DNA from: Mixophyes australis
Lineage: Eukaryota; Chordata; Amphibia; Anura; Limnodynastidae
Assembly: GCA_036250195.1 (NCBI GenBank)
Contig: JAVHZZ010000002.1
Coordinates: forward strand, 280,679,623-280,743,622
Reading direction: 5' to 3'
DNA: 64,000 nt
Of the stretch, positions 54,355-64,000 are shown one piece after another. The notes under the pieces are model-generated. The model had not been told where the DNA came from. It ran no database searches and saw only the letters and a list, made by a program, of their open reading frames with translations. The position numbers were made by a program, and so were the translations under genes. Position 1 is the first letter of the stretch. Each line of letters opens with the position of its first letter.

Positions 54355-55644
54355 TTGTCCACATACCCTGTGGTTCTGGGGTACCCTTGGCTTAGCAAGC
54401 ACAACACAGTCCTTGATTGGTCCACAGGAGAACTGGTGGCATGGGGGAAAAACTGCCATTGGACATGCCTAGCAACACCCGTTAAGGTTGCTACTGCTTC
54501 AGTCAAATCAGGTCTCACACTCCCGCTGCAATATCAAGATTTTGCTGATGTTTTCTCCAAGCAAGCTGCAGATACATTACCACCCCATCGCCCGTATGAT
54601 TGCACTATTGATATTCAGCCTGGGAGTAAATTTCCTAAGACTCGTTTATATTCTCTTTCCATGGAAGAGACCAAAGCCATGGAGAACTATATTTCTGAGG
54701 ACCTTAAAAAAGGGTTCATTAGACCTTCTCGTTCACCCCTGGGTGCCGGATTTTTCTTTGTAAAAAAGAAAGACGGAGATTTACGACCTTGTATTGATTA
54801 CAGAGGTCTGAATCAGATCACCATTAAAAACAAATATCCTCTGCCACTGATTTCTCAGTTGTTCGACCAATTAGGAGGTGCTTCGGTATTTTCTAAAAAT
54901 GATTTACGTGGAGCATACAATTTGATACGCATACGGAAGGGCGATGAATGGAAGACCGCTTTTAACACTCATTCTGAACATTACGAGGATTGTGTTATGC
55001 CATCTGGTCTTTCTAATGCGCCAGCCATGTTCCAGGATTTGATCAATGATGTACTACGAGATTATCTGGGTAAATTTGTCATTGTGTATCTGGATGACAT
55101 CTTAATTTATTCCTCGTCCTTGCCCCAACACCGGGAACAAGTCCGTTTGGTACTACAGAAACTTAGAGACAATCCTCTATTTGCCAAATTAGGGAAATGC
55201 GAGTTTGAAGTCTCCACTGTGGCATTCTTGGGGTATTTCATTTCTGCCAATGGATTTACGATGGATTCAGCCAAAGTCCGAGCCATCACTGATTGGAGCC
55301 TTCCCAGTAACCTAAAAGCCATCCAAAGGTTTCTTGGGTTTGCTAATTACTACAGAATATTCATTCGCAATTTCTCTGTAATTGTGGCACCTATCACTCA
55401 ATTAACTAAGAAAGGAGCTGATCCAGCGGTATGGCCGCCAGAAGCTCTCAAAGCATTTGATACCCTAAAAAGGCCTTTGTTTCTGCTCCTAACCTTTAAA
55501 CATCCTGATACAGAGCTACCTTTTATTGTTGAAGTGGATGCTTCTGAAGTTGGGGTGGGGCAGTTCTGTCACAAGTGTCCAGTTCTGATGAAAAGTTACA
55601 CCCATGCGCATTCTTTTCTAAGAAATTCTCAGCAGCAGAGATAA
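54355..55644 (+). CDS. Gypsy-2 pol: protease end, RT and start of RNase H
   Basis: 430 open codons, the longest gypsy frame in the window. It begins inside the protease (VVLGYPWLS), then has [65 protein letters not shown] and [13 protein letters not shown] (YLDD at 55087-55098). The motif before NAP is usually PFGL; here Phe is Ser, and KLDLRGAY has Asn in place of Leu. [17 protein letters not shown] and [13 protein letters not shown] (RNase H Asp) close the frame. It stops at 55642-55644 by a frameshift. Confidence 0.88.
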   Translation: MSTYPVVLGYPWLSKHNTVLDWSTGELVAWGKNCHWTCLATPVKVATASVKSGLTLPLQYQDFADVFSKQAADTLPPHRPYDCTIDIQPGSKFPKTRLYSLSMEETKAMENYISEDLKKGFIRPSRSPLGAGFFFVKKKDGDLRPCIDYRGLNQITIKNKYPLPLISQLFDQLGGASVFSKNDLRGAYNLIRIRKGDEWKTAFNTHSEHYEDCVMPSGLSNAPAMFQDLINDVLRDYLGKFVIVYLDDILIYSSSLPQHREQVRLVLQKLRDNPLFAKLGKCEFEVSTVAFLGYFISANGFTMDSAKVRAITDWSLPSNLKAIQRFLGFANYYRIFIRNFSVIVAPITQLTKKGADPAVWPPEALKAFDTLKRPLFLLLTFKHPDTELPFIVEVDASEVGVGQFCHKCPVLMKSYTHAHSFLRNSQQQR

Positions 55645-56156
55645 ATTATGATGTGGGAAATCGGGAGTTACTGACCATTTAATGGGCATTCGAAGAATGG
55701 AGACATTGGCTGGAGGGGGCTAAGCATAACATCACGGTGTACACGGATCACAAAAATCTCAAATACATTGAGACTGCTAAGAGGTTGAATCCCAGACAGG
55801 CGCGCTGGGCTCTTTTCTTCTCTCGATATAATTTTGTGATCACATATCGCCCTGGTTCTAAGAATTTGAAGGCGGATGCCTTATCCAGAAGTTTTTTACA
55901 GAAACGTGAGGATCCCCTTTATTACACTCCTATCATACCTTCTCAAACCATTGTTTCAGGGCTAACTCAGGGTTTAGCAACCCAGTTACAGGCAGTTCAG
56001 GATCAGGCACCAGCTTCCATGTCTCCCAATTTGTTGTTTGTGCCAGCTAGTCTGAGACAGTCTGTCTTGTCTGAGGTCCATGACAGCAAAATAGCTTGAC
56101 ATCCAGATATCACCAAGACTATCAAGTTACTCTCTCGTTCTGTTTGGTGGCCTTCT
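55645..56156 (+). pseudogene. Gypsy-2 RNase H end and integrase zinc-binding region
   Basis: RNase H continues as [13 protein letters not shown], stop at 55679-55681, then [20 protein letters not shown] and [20 protein letters not shown] (55737 onward), ADALSRSF. The H2C2 region begins [13 protein letters not shown] in place of Gly, then HPDITKT. All domain blocks are present but two stops interrupt them. Confidence 0.82.
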
Positions 56157-56807
56157 ATGAAGAAAGACATTAGAGACTTTGTACAGTCCTGTGAGAATTG
56201 TTCCAGCGTGAAATCACCCAGAGATTTGCCCATGGGACAGATGATGCCTTTACCCGTGCCCAGTGTTCCATGGACCCACATCTCCATGGATTTTATTACG
56301 GATTTGCCTTTGTCTAAAGGGTGTAATTGCATTTGGGTGATAGTCGATCGCTTTAGTAAGATGGCTCATTTTGTTCCTTTACCTAAGCTACCCTCTGCTA
56401 AGTCTTTGGCTCTTCTGTTTATTCAAAATGTTTTCAGACTACATGGAATACCCACTAATATTGTATCAGATAGAGGTACTCAATTTGTGGCCCAGGTCTG
56501 GAAATCATTTTGTGCCTTGCTTGACATTCAACTAAGTTTTTCATCAGCCTATCACCCACTAACTAATGGACAGACGGAAAGGGTAAACCAGTCTTTGGAA
56601 CAGTATTTAAGATGCCACATTTCTGAATTACATGACAACTGGGTAGAATACCTGCCATGGGCGGAATTTGCCTACAATAATTCACCACACTCTTCCTCTG
56701 GTTATGCACCATTTTTCTGCATTTATGGGAGACATCCCAGGTCGATTTCATTTTCTGACATCATCCTACCCCCCACCCTGAGATTGGACACATTACTCAT
56801 TCTCTGA
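56157..56807 (+). CDS. Gypsy-2 integrase core
   Basis: 216 open codons. It begins in the CENCSSVK half of the H2C2 motif. It includes all three catalytic residues: HISMDFITDLPLSKG (Asp), TNIVSDRGTQFVAQVW (Asp) and NGQTERVNQSLEQYLR (Glu at 56577-56579). PWAEFAYNNSPHSSSGYAPF follows. In contrast to Gypsy-1, the core is intact. The C-terminal GPF/Y segment ([20 protein letters not shown]) is at 56980-57050 in another frame. No chromodomain follows, because of the deletion joining pol to the LTR. Confidence 0.88.
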   Translation: MKKDIRDFVQSCENCSSVKSPRDLPMGQMMPLPVPSVPWTHISMDFITDLPLSKGCNCIWVIVDRFSKMAHFVPLPKLPSAKSLALLFIQNVFRLHGIPTNIVSDRGTQFVAQVWKSFCALLDIQLSFSSAYHPLTNGQTERVNQSLEQYLRCHISELHDNWVEYLPWAEFAYNNSPHSSSGYAPFFCIYGRHPRSISFSDIILPPTLRLDTLLIL

Positions 56808-57132
56808 AGAGAATTTGGAAAAAGATAAACTTATCTTTGAAGCAAGTTGCGTCTCGAGCCAAGTTATTTAAGGATCGCTTCAGACGTCCTTGTAAATTCA
56901 AGGAGGGGGATAGAGTATGGCTCTACACTAAGAACATCAAGCTCCGCCAGCCTTCCTTTAAGTTCTCGAGCAAAATACATTGGTCCATTTAAGATAATCA
57001 GGAAGATTAACCCTGTTGCTTTTCAGTTGGAACTGCCCAACTCTTTAAGGATACCCCGGACATTCCATGCATCCTTATTGAAGCCAGCTCTTTCTTCCCG
57101 GAGGTTTCCCAGGAAACAGCCAAGCAAACCTG
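56808..57132 (+). pseudogene. Gypsy-2 integrase C-terminal region
   Basis: [15 protein letters not shown] and [20 protein letters not shown] are readable in one frame and [37 protein letters not shown] in another. This is the GPF/Y module that precedes the chromodomain. It ends at the deletion junction at about 57133. Confidence 0.78.
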
Positions 57133-57611
57133 CCCTAGTTCCTAGCTAGTAATTAATTAGCAGCCTCCTGAGGCTCATTGTCAGCCCTGTCCTCCTCCTT
57201 TCTGATTTGTCCATCATAGTATTTAAGGCAGTGAGGACTGGGCCTCACTGCTGGTTATAGTTTCTGCTCTGTGCATACTTACCTGCTCCCTGCTCAGTTC
57301 CCCTTCTCTGCCTTTGGATTGATCTTGCTGTGTATGACCTTGGACTGTGTACTGAACGCTGCTGTATTGCCTGTGACCTGGATCTCTGCCTGTTTCCTGG
57401 ATTTGTTGTTTGCCGCCAGCCCTGACCTTTTGCCTGAACTTCACCGCTGTATGCTATTTCACAATATCCCTGGGTTCTCCCCCCATCAGTACACATCTCA
57501 CGACCCTCTGTCTGCAGCCAAGTCTGTCCCCACCACTAGGGGCTCCAGTGAACACCAGACTTTCGGAGCAGATTCCGGGTTTTGTTGTACTGGCTGGAGG
57601 GGTACCTAACA
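57133..57611 (+). repeat. Gypsy-2 3' LTR, 5'-truncated
   Basis: Corresponds to 52813-53292 of the 5' LTR, starting CTAGTTCCTAGCTAG. By eye about 10 substitutions and four short length differences are seen over about 475 bp. The missing part includes the start of U3. Confidence 0.9.
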
Positions 57612-57616
57612 CCCGC
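57612..57616. repeat. Gypsy-2 target site duplication, right
   Basis: CCCGC directly after CCTAACA; identical to 52594-52598. Confidence 0.92.
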
Positions 57617-59569
<1,953 letters not shown>

Positions 59570-59579
59570 CAGAGGGTAC

Positions 59580-59805
59580 CTAGCGGAGGTGAATGGGCGA
59601 CTTTGAAGGACCCCACCCGATCGAGATACACCACCGGCTACATCACGCCCCATATCGCCATGTTCCCAAGTTGCGCAGTCTAGTGCGCCCAGACCTCCTG
59701 GTCCAGCAGTGTCCGACCCTAGGAGGTGCTACACTTGCCAACAACCAGGACACATACAAAAAAATTGCCCACGGGGAGGAAGACCATTCTCTGGATTGAG
59801 ACCTG
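59580..59805 (+). pseudogene. Gypsy-3 gag end with zinc knuckle
   Basis: HHAPYRHVPKLRSLVRPDLL lies in one frame and the knuckle CYTCQQPGHIQKNCP in another. The knuckle has C-X2-C-X4-H-X4-C spacing and binds RNA in packaging. The upstream capsid part is absent. Confidence 0.7.
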
Positions 59806-59822
59806 CTGTACCTTGAGTTTCA

Positions 59823-60314
59823 GTGTGCCAAGGAACATCAATTGAGGGTGGGGAGGGGTGCTGCGATCCTGATGCGCCAGAGGCAGGGAAAGTAATCTAT
59901 CAGGTGGAGGTGGTAGCGGCAATCGGGAAGGCTACCCCTGCAAATATGAAGGGACACCTGCAGTCTGTAAAAGTGAATGGCCAGGAACTGCAGGGACTCC
60001 AGGACTCGGGGGCTTCTATTACTCTGATAGGGCCCAGTTTAGTCCCACATTATCAATGGCTAAAGTCGGAAAATCAAAATTTCAATGGCGAGAGGCCAGA
60101 TTACAGATATCCACATGGCCAGGGTTCGGGGGAGGTGAATGTTGGACTTTTGCATGGACTACCTACCCATGGTATTCTTGTAAATGATCTGGGGGGGGTG
60201 GATTGGCCAGTTACTTTGTGGGAGCTATCGTGCACAAGCTTTGGAGACAGCTCTTCAGGACCCACACATACCAGCACAAGAAATCCCTGTTGGATCAGCT
60301 GCCACACCACCTGA
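59823..60314 (+). pseudogene. Gypsy-3 protease region
   Basis: 163 codons. VNGQELQGLQDSGASITLIG (59970-60030) is a retropepsin active site with D-S-G-A intact. After GQGSGEVNVG-like sequence the homology shifts frame (60184 onward). What follows is not RT but a linker to integrase, so an internal deletion lies near 60170-60250. Confidence 0.75.
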
Positions 60315-60359
60315 ACCGCTATCGGTGAGTAACGCTGTACCAGACTTACCTGACATTGA

Positions 60360-61214
60360 CATGAATCTGGGGGAGGTAGATAGGACTGCATTTCGGAAAG
60401 CCCAACGGGCTGACCCATCTTTAGATGGCCTCAGAAGTGCGGCAGAAAGGACAGATTGGGGACCTCAGGAGGATAGGATCATGTGGGAAGAAGGGAGGTT
60501 GTACCGGGTGCCCGCCAAGGCTGGTCCTCTAGAGCCAGGAGTGGTTAGGAAATAGCTGATTGTTCCCCTGCAGTACCGTTGCCGGTTACTAGCTCTAGCC
60601 CATGACACCCCACTAGCTGGCCACTTAGGGGTTCGTAAAACCCGTGCCCGGTTGCTCCGACATTTTTTCTGGCCTGGAGTTAACCAGAAGGTCAAATACT
60701 ATAGGTACTCATGCGATATATGCAAACGCCTCAGGCAACCCCCACGTCGGGTCCACCTACAGTTCATGCCCATCATAGGGGAGCCATTTAGGAGGGTAGT
60801 CATGGACATTGTGGGACCTTTTAAGAATCCAACCCAAACAGGGAAGAAGTACTTCCTGACTGTAGTGGACTACACAACTAGATATCCTGAGGCAGTGGCA
60901 CTAGCATTCATAGATGCTGAACATATTGCCCAGGCTCTCATGGATATTTTTAGCCATGTAGGATTACCTCAAGAAGTAGTCACTGACCAAGGGGACTTGT
61001 TGCAGAAGGTACGGGACAAATTTGGGGTCCATCGTTACTATACAACCCCCTACCATCCCCAGACTAATGGTCTTTGCAGGAGATTTAAAGGGACCCTTAA
61101 GCAGTTGCTGCGGGCATATGCTGAGTCAGAGGGGGGATACTGGGAGAAGTAATTGCAGCAGCTATTATTCGCATACCGCGAAGTGCCCTTAGGGTATATG
61201 CTTACATTTAGGGA
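60360..61214 (+). pseudogene. Gypsy-3 integrase
   Basis: The leading linker has FRKAQRADPSLDGLRSAAER and GRLYRVPAK. The H2C2 domain is HDTPLAGHLGVRKTRARLLR with CDICKRLRQ, and a TAG at 60553-60555 lies before it. The core (60652-61152) reads RRVVMDIVGPFKN (Asp), EVVTDQGDLLQKV (Asp) and HPQTNGLCRRFKGTLKQLL. The third catalytic position, usually NG-x-x-E, reads NGLCRRF, so the Glu is replaced. It stops at TAA 61150-61152 and breaks off in FAYREVPLGYM. Confidence 0.82.
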
Positions 61215-61504
61215 GATCAATATGCGCCTGTAGGGTTATTCTCTGTTCCCTTAACAGTATTGCAGTATGTATTCTCTCTCACTCCACTTCCAATGTGTGG
61301 ACATAAAAGGAAAAAGAAGCAAGGCAACCGCAATGGTGCATTATCTCAAAACACATTTATTATTAATTAAAACAATCTAAATAGTTAGAGTCAATTGTGT
61401 GGCCCCGTACCAAATATCCAAAATGAAAGCGCATGTATGCAATCCAACACTGCTGCAGCTCAGTTCTAATGTAAACAGCACTGTCACCTGTACACTCGAT
61501 AATC

Positions 61505-61560
61505 GGGTCACCGACCGACGCGTTTCAACCCACAATCCCGGGTCTTTCTCAAGGCATGAC
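61505..61560 (-). ncRNA. Hammerhead-like motif in the Penelope-like element
   Basis: On the - strand CCTTGAGAAAGACCC, then GGGATTGTGGG and TTGAAACGCGTCGG. The GAAAC-GCGTC end and a stem ACCC/GGGT ahead of it resemble the catalytic core and stem II of the short hammerhead ribozymes reported in Penelope-like elements. The CTGATGA half of the core is not canonical here, so cleavage activity is uncertain. Confidence 0.45.
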
Positions 61561-61659
61561 TCTTCCAACCAAAGTCCAAGTTTAAATAGTCTTCATTCCC
61601 CCGCTAATCACGCTGAGGCGCTGACGGATCGCTCACAGCGTGAATCACTGAACAGACAC

Positions 61660-61825
61660 GCCCTCCATCCAGACCGAGGTCTGGCTGAAAATAACTTTAT
61701 CAGCAACAGACATCCGGACATAGCGGTGGCAAAGTGTAGTTCACATAATCTGTCCGCCCTCTACTCAAACTGAGGTCTGATGGACGATAACTTTATCAAC
61801 AGCGGACATCGCGGCATGTGAGATT
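61660..61825 (-). repeat. Second short tandem duplication
   Basis: CGCCCTCCATCCAGACCGAGGT and CGCCCTCTACTCAAACTGAGGT begin two units of about 90 bp, each continuing with ATAACTTTATCA and ACAGCGGACATC or CAACAGACATC. Confidence 0.65.
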
Positions 61826-61971
61826 AACGATGTTGCATGGAATGAGAAAAAAAAAAAAATACACAGTATAAACATCCAACAAAAATAAACATGGCTATCA
61901 CACATGAATAAAAACATCATGCAACCTAGAACAATATCTAAATATGTTAAGAAATCACTAAAAAAAACAAA

Positions 61972-62335
61972 GCTGCACCATAAGCCAAATAATAGCCTAA
62001 TGATAGCCTGCACTCCACATAAGATGAGAACAGCCAATCATATGGAACATATGCAGTCATCATATGTGGCTGTCAATGGACATAAAGTGTATATAAAATG
62101 TATATAAAATCTTAATAAAATCGTGGGTCAAGTAAAAAACACACATGATATGACCAACACTAAAAAGGGGGCTGCACCATAAGTCAAATAATAGCCTGCA
62201 CTCAACACATGGTGGGAACAACCCATCATATGAAACATTAAATGACATAATGTATACAAAATGTATACAAAATCTTTATGAAATTGTGGGTCAGGTATAA
62301 AACACATAATATGACCAACACAGAAACTGCCCACA
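61972..62335 (-). repeat. Tandem repeat in the Penelope-like 3' region
   Basis: Two direct units: GCTGCACCATAAGCCAAATA at 61972 and GCTGCACCATAAGTCAAATA at 62171. Each continues through AATAGCCTGCACT, AATCATATGG/CATCATATGA, AAAATGTATA and GTGGGTCA, then ACACATGATATGACC or ACACATAATATGACC. The units are about 199 and 164 bp, differing by short deletions. Confidence 0.8.
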
Positions 62336-62382
62336 TGTATTGCGGGATACATAAAACCAGGTATGTGGAGCATAAAAAGTTA

Positions 62383-63847
62383 TCAAAACCATTTGATCTC
62401 AAACTCCGCATTTAAACCTGTAAGTGTTAATGCTTGTAGATTAAAGATCCAGCGCATCTCTGCCCTCGCTAGATTCCCAGCCAGATCCCTATTCTTCCAT
62501 GAAGTTTCTAACGATTGAATACCCCAAAACTGTTCTATATGACGGGGTTCACATGAATGATACTGTTTAAAATGTTGTGAGACGGAGTGAGTTTCCATAC
62601 CTTTTCTAATGTTATATATATGTTCCCGCATCCTGACTTTAAGTGGGCGAGTAGTTTTTCCAACATACACCTTGCCACATATACACCTTAACAGATATAT
62701 AACATTTCTTGTATTACACGTAATAAATTGGTTGATTCTAAATTCATACCCATTGACGACTAACTCTGTGGTCTTGGAGATAGAAGATTTGCATGTCTGG
62801 CAACCTATACATAAACCACACCTGTGGAATCCCACTGTTCTAATAGATTTTCTATTATCTTCATCTAGACAGCTTCTCACTACGCTATCCTTAATGTTAA
62901 GTGCTTTTTTGAAAATGAACATGGGTTTCTCTGGAATTAAACTCCCAATGGTCTCATCTCTTTTGAGTAAATCCCAGTGTCTTGTAAAAATCTTTTTAAT
63001 CTGTTGATGATCATCTGAAAAATTAGAAATGAACGCCCACTGAAATCTATCAGACTTCTGTTCTCCTATTTTTTTATCAGCGATTAAGATATTTCTGTCT
63101 GATAGTACTGCAGTTTCCATGGCTATATTCAATTTATTCTCATCATAACCTTTCCTCACAAATGATTCCTTCATTTCACAAATCTGTCTCCTACATACTT
63201 TATCCTCCGAGCAATTTCTCCTCACTCTCCGCATCTGCCCCAAAGGAATATTGTCTAACCACTTAAAATAGTGGCTGCTATCTCGTTGTATGTAGCTTAG
63301 AGTATCTGTGGGTTTTCTGTAAGTCATAGTTTGCATCATATTATCCTTAACATAGACCGCTACGTCTAAAAAGTTAACCTTCGTTTGACTAATGTCAAAG
63401 ATCAATTCGATGTTCATCTGATTATTGTTTAAATTACTACAGAAAATGAAGAGATCACTTTCAGTTCCCTTCCAAACAAGGAAGATATCATCAATGTACC
63501 GGCACCAGGACACAAAGTCCGCCCCAAACGCATGGCCCGACCAAATGCTAGACTCCTCCCCCTGGGCCATGAAGATGTTAGCGTAGCTTGGGGAAAACTT
63601 GGTGCCCATGGTCGTGCCGATACACTGAGAATAATAATGGTCCTTGAAATGAAAATAACTATGAGTCAAGATGAAACTCATTCCCTCTAATAAAAAATTC
63701 CGTAGACCTACTGTGAGGTCGGAATTTTCCAAACTTTTAGATACCGCTGCCAACCCCAATTCATGTGTATTAATCGTGTACAGCGACTTGACGTCTGCTG
63801 TCACGAAAAACATCCCGGGAGTCCACTCAATCTGAGCGATTTTTTTG
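62383..63847 (-). CDS. Penelope-like RT and GIY-YIG endonuclease
   Basis: About 488 open codons on the - strand. RT motifs are FVTADVKSLYT, GTTMGTKFSPSYANIFMAQ and RYIDDIFLVWKG (YIDD at 63487-63498), then FLDVAVYVKD. Downstream, a cysteine cluster CGLCIGCQTC (about 62795-62830) precedes the GIY-YIG nuclease, IYLLRCICGKVYVGKTTR with Arg at RMREH (62560-62715). Both enzyme halves look intact. The frame is lost upstream at a run of seven T (63840-63846), where one extra base separates it from the PPGRPIVSG part. The protein nicks DNA and copies RNA onto it. Confidence 0.92.
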
Positions 63848-64000
63848 TAGAAAATTCTTGGTATCCCGTAAGTATGATCTTGCATTCTGAGCAAATGGTT
63901 GTAAATGGAAACCAATCACTTGGGACAAGTTAACCGTGGCTGAACCAGTGCCCGACACAATGGGTCTGCCTGGTGGTTCTTTGAGGTTTTTATGCACCTT
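63848..64000 (-). pseudogene. Penelope-like RT, upstream part in another frame
   Basis: The - strand reads KVHKNLKEPPGRPIVSGTGS and LSQVIGFHLQPF, then RDTKNFLQK. The PPGRPIVSG word is the RT motif that precedes the palm in Penelope-like elements. It joins the downstream frame if one base is discounted in the seven-base A run (minus strand), so it is a single-base shift. Confidence 0.82.

Larger units (their letters stand above)
52599..57611 (+). mobile_element. Gypsy-2: second Ty3/gypsy retrotransposon, 3' part deleted
   Basis: The 5' LTR starts TGTCACGAGCC at 52599 and ends CCTAACA at 53292; the 3' LTR ends CCTAACA at 57611. The 5-bp target duplication CCCGC lies at 52594-52598 and 57612-57616. 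The 3' LTR lacks its first ~215 bp, joined by a deletion to the end of pol, which also removes any chromodomain. The order is gag, protease, RT, RNase H, integrase. It belongs to the same broad group as Gypsy-1 but a different family, since the LTRs are unrelated in sequence. Confidence 0.92.
59570..61214 (+). mobile_element. Gypsy-3: gypsy-type fragment without RT
   Basis: An LTR-retrotransposon internal fragment without LTRs. A zinc knuckle (CYTCQQPGHIQKNCP, 59731-59775) is followed by protease, then directly by the integrase zinc-binding domain and core. RT and RNase H, normally about 550 codons between them, are missing. The integrase reads MDIVGPFKN and TRYPEAVAL, a gypsy lineage different from the chromoviral pair. 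It is cut at the left by the L2 LINE and at the right by a Penelope-like element. Confidence 0.8.
61215..64000 (-). mobile_element. Penelope-like element, 3' part
   Basis: Reads on the - strand: RT and GIY-YIG endonuclease (63999 to 62383), then a 3' non-coding region with tandem repeats and a terminal segment with the GAAACGCGTCGG word. Penelope-like elements are neither LTR nor LINE elements; they use a telomerase-like RT and a GIY-YIG nuclease. The N-terminal part lies beyond the right edge. The element lies next to Gypsy-3 and has truncated it. Confidence 0.9.

Noticed and set aside
61972..62335. Possible CRISPR-like or satellite array
   Set aside because: Only two long units within a Penelope-like element, no spacers, and a eukaryotic context.

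Overview
The window is vertebrate nuclear DNA, most likely from an anuran amphibian. It is AT-rich with split genes, and its repeats are DIRS-type tyrosine-recombinase retrotransposons, chromodomain Ty3/gypsy elements, a Penelope-like element with a GIY-YIG nuclease, L2-type LINEs, Tc1-like and hAT DNA transposons, a tRNA-derived SINE and many small palindromic MITEs. The species call rests on this mix of repeats and is inference. There are no bacterial features, rRNA or CRISPR arrays.

Only one host gene is clear: the 3' end of anks1a (Odin), on the + strand. Six exons (908-1024, 1195-1266, 1367-1453, 5194-5331, 28354-28509, 30630-30704) encode the C-terminal phosphotyrosine-binding (PTB) domain and the tail. 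All are in phase 0 with consensus splice sites. A 23-kb intron, filled by retroelements, splits the PTB domain between the fourth and fifth exons. Two weak exon-like segments lie at about 36.2-36.6 kb.

Layout. 0-5.3 kb: anks1a exons, a Tc1-like deletion derivative, and a deleted DIRS element (DIRS-A, 2.64-4.80 kb) carrying a MITE. 5.8-12.1 kb: DIRS-B, a nearly complete DIRS element (inverted terminal repeats, gag, RT/RNase H, tyrosine recombinase, internal complementary region) with an L2 LINE in gag. 12.4-24.9 kb: a field of older DIRS pieces (a gag fragment, a large inverted repeat, composite DIRS-C, DIRS-D). 25-43 kb: introns and 3' flank with the last anks1a exons, a hAT element with a perfect 8-bp target duplication, Tc1-like elements, SINEs and MITEs. 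43.3-58.3 kb: DIRS-E, itself inserted next to a Tc1-like remnant and invaded by two Ty3/gypsy elements (45204-51735 with duplication AGGAT; 52599-57611 with duplication CCCGC) and cut off by an L2 LINE. 59.6-61.2 kb: a third gypsy fragment that has lost RT. 61.2-64.0 kb: a Penelope-like element on the - strand running off the window.

Apart from anks1a the coding content belongs to self-replicating elements and nearly all of it is broken. The points most worth following up are a repeated Gag zinc-finger-like motif in the DIRS copies (C-X2-C-X14-C-X2-C), likely self-priming sites in both gypsy elements, the closed DIRS terminal/internal complementarity, a hammerhead-like motif in the Penelope element, and a conserved mini-exon with splice donor in the DIRS-D leader.
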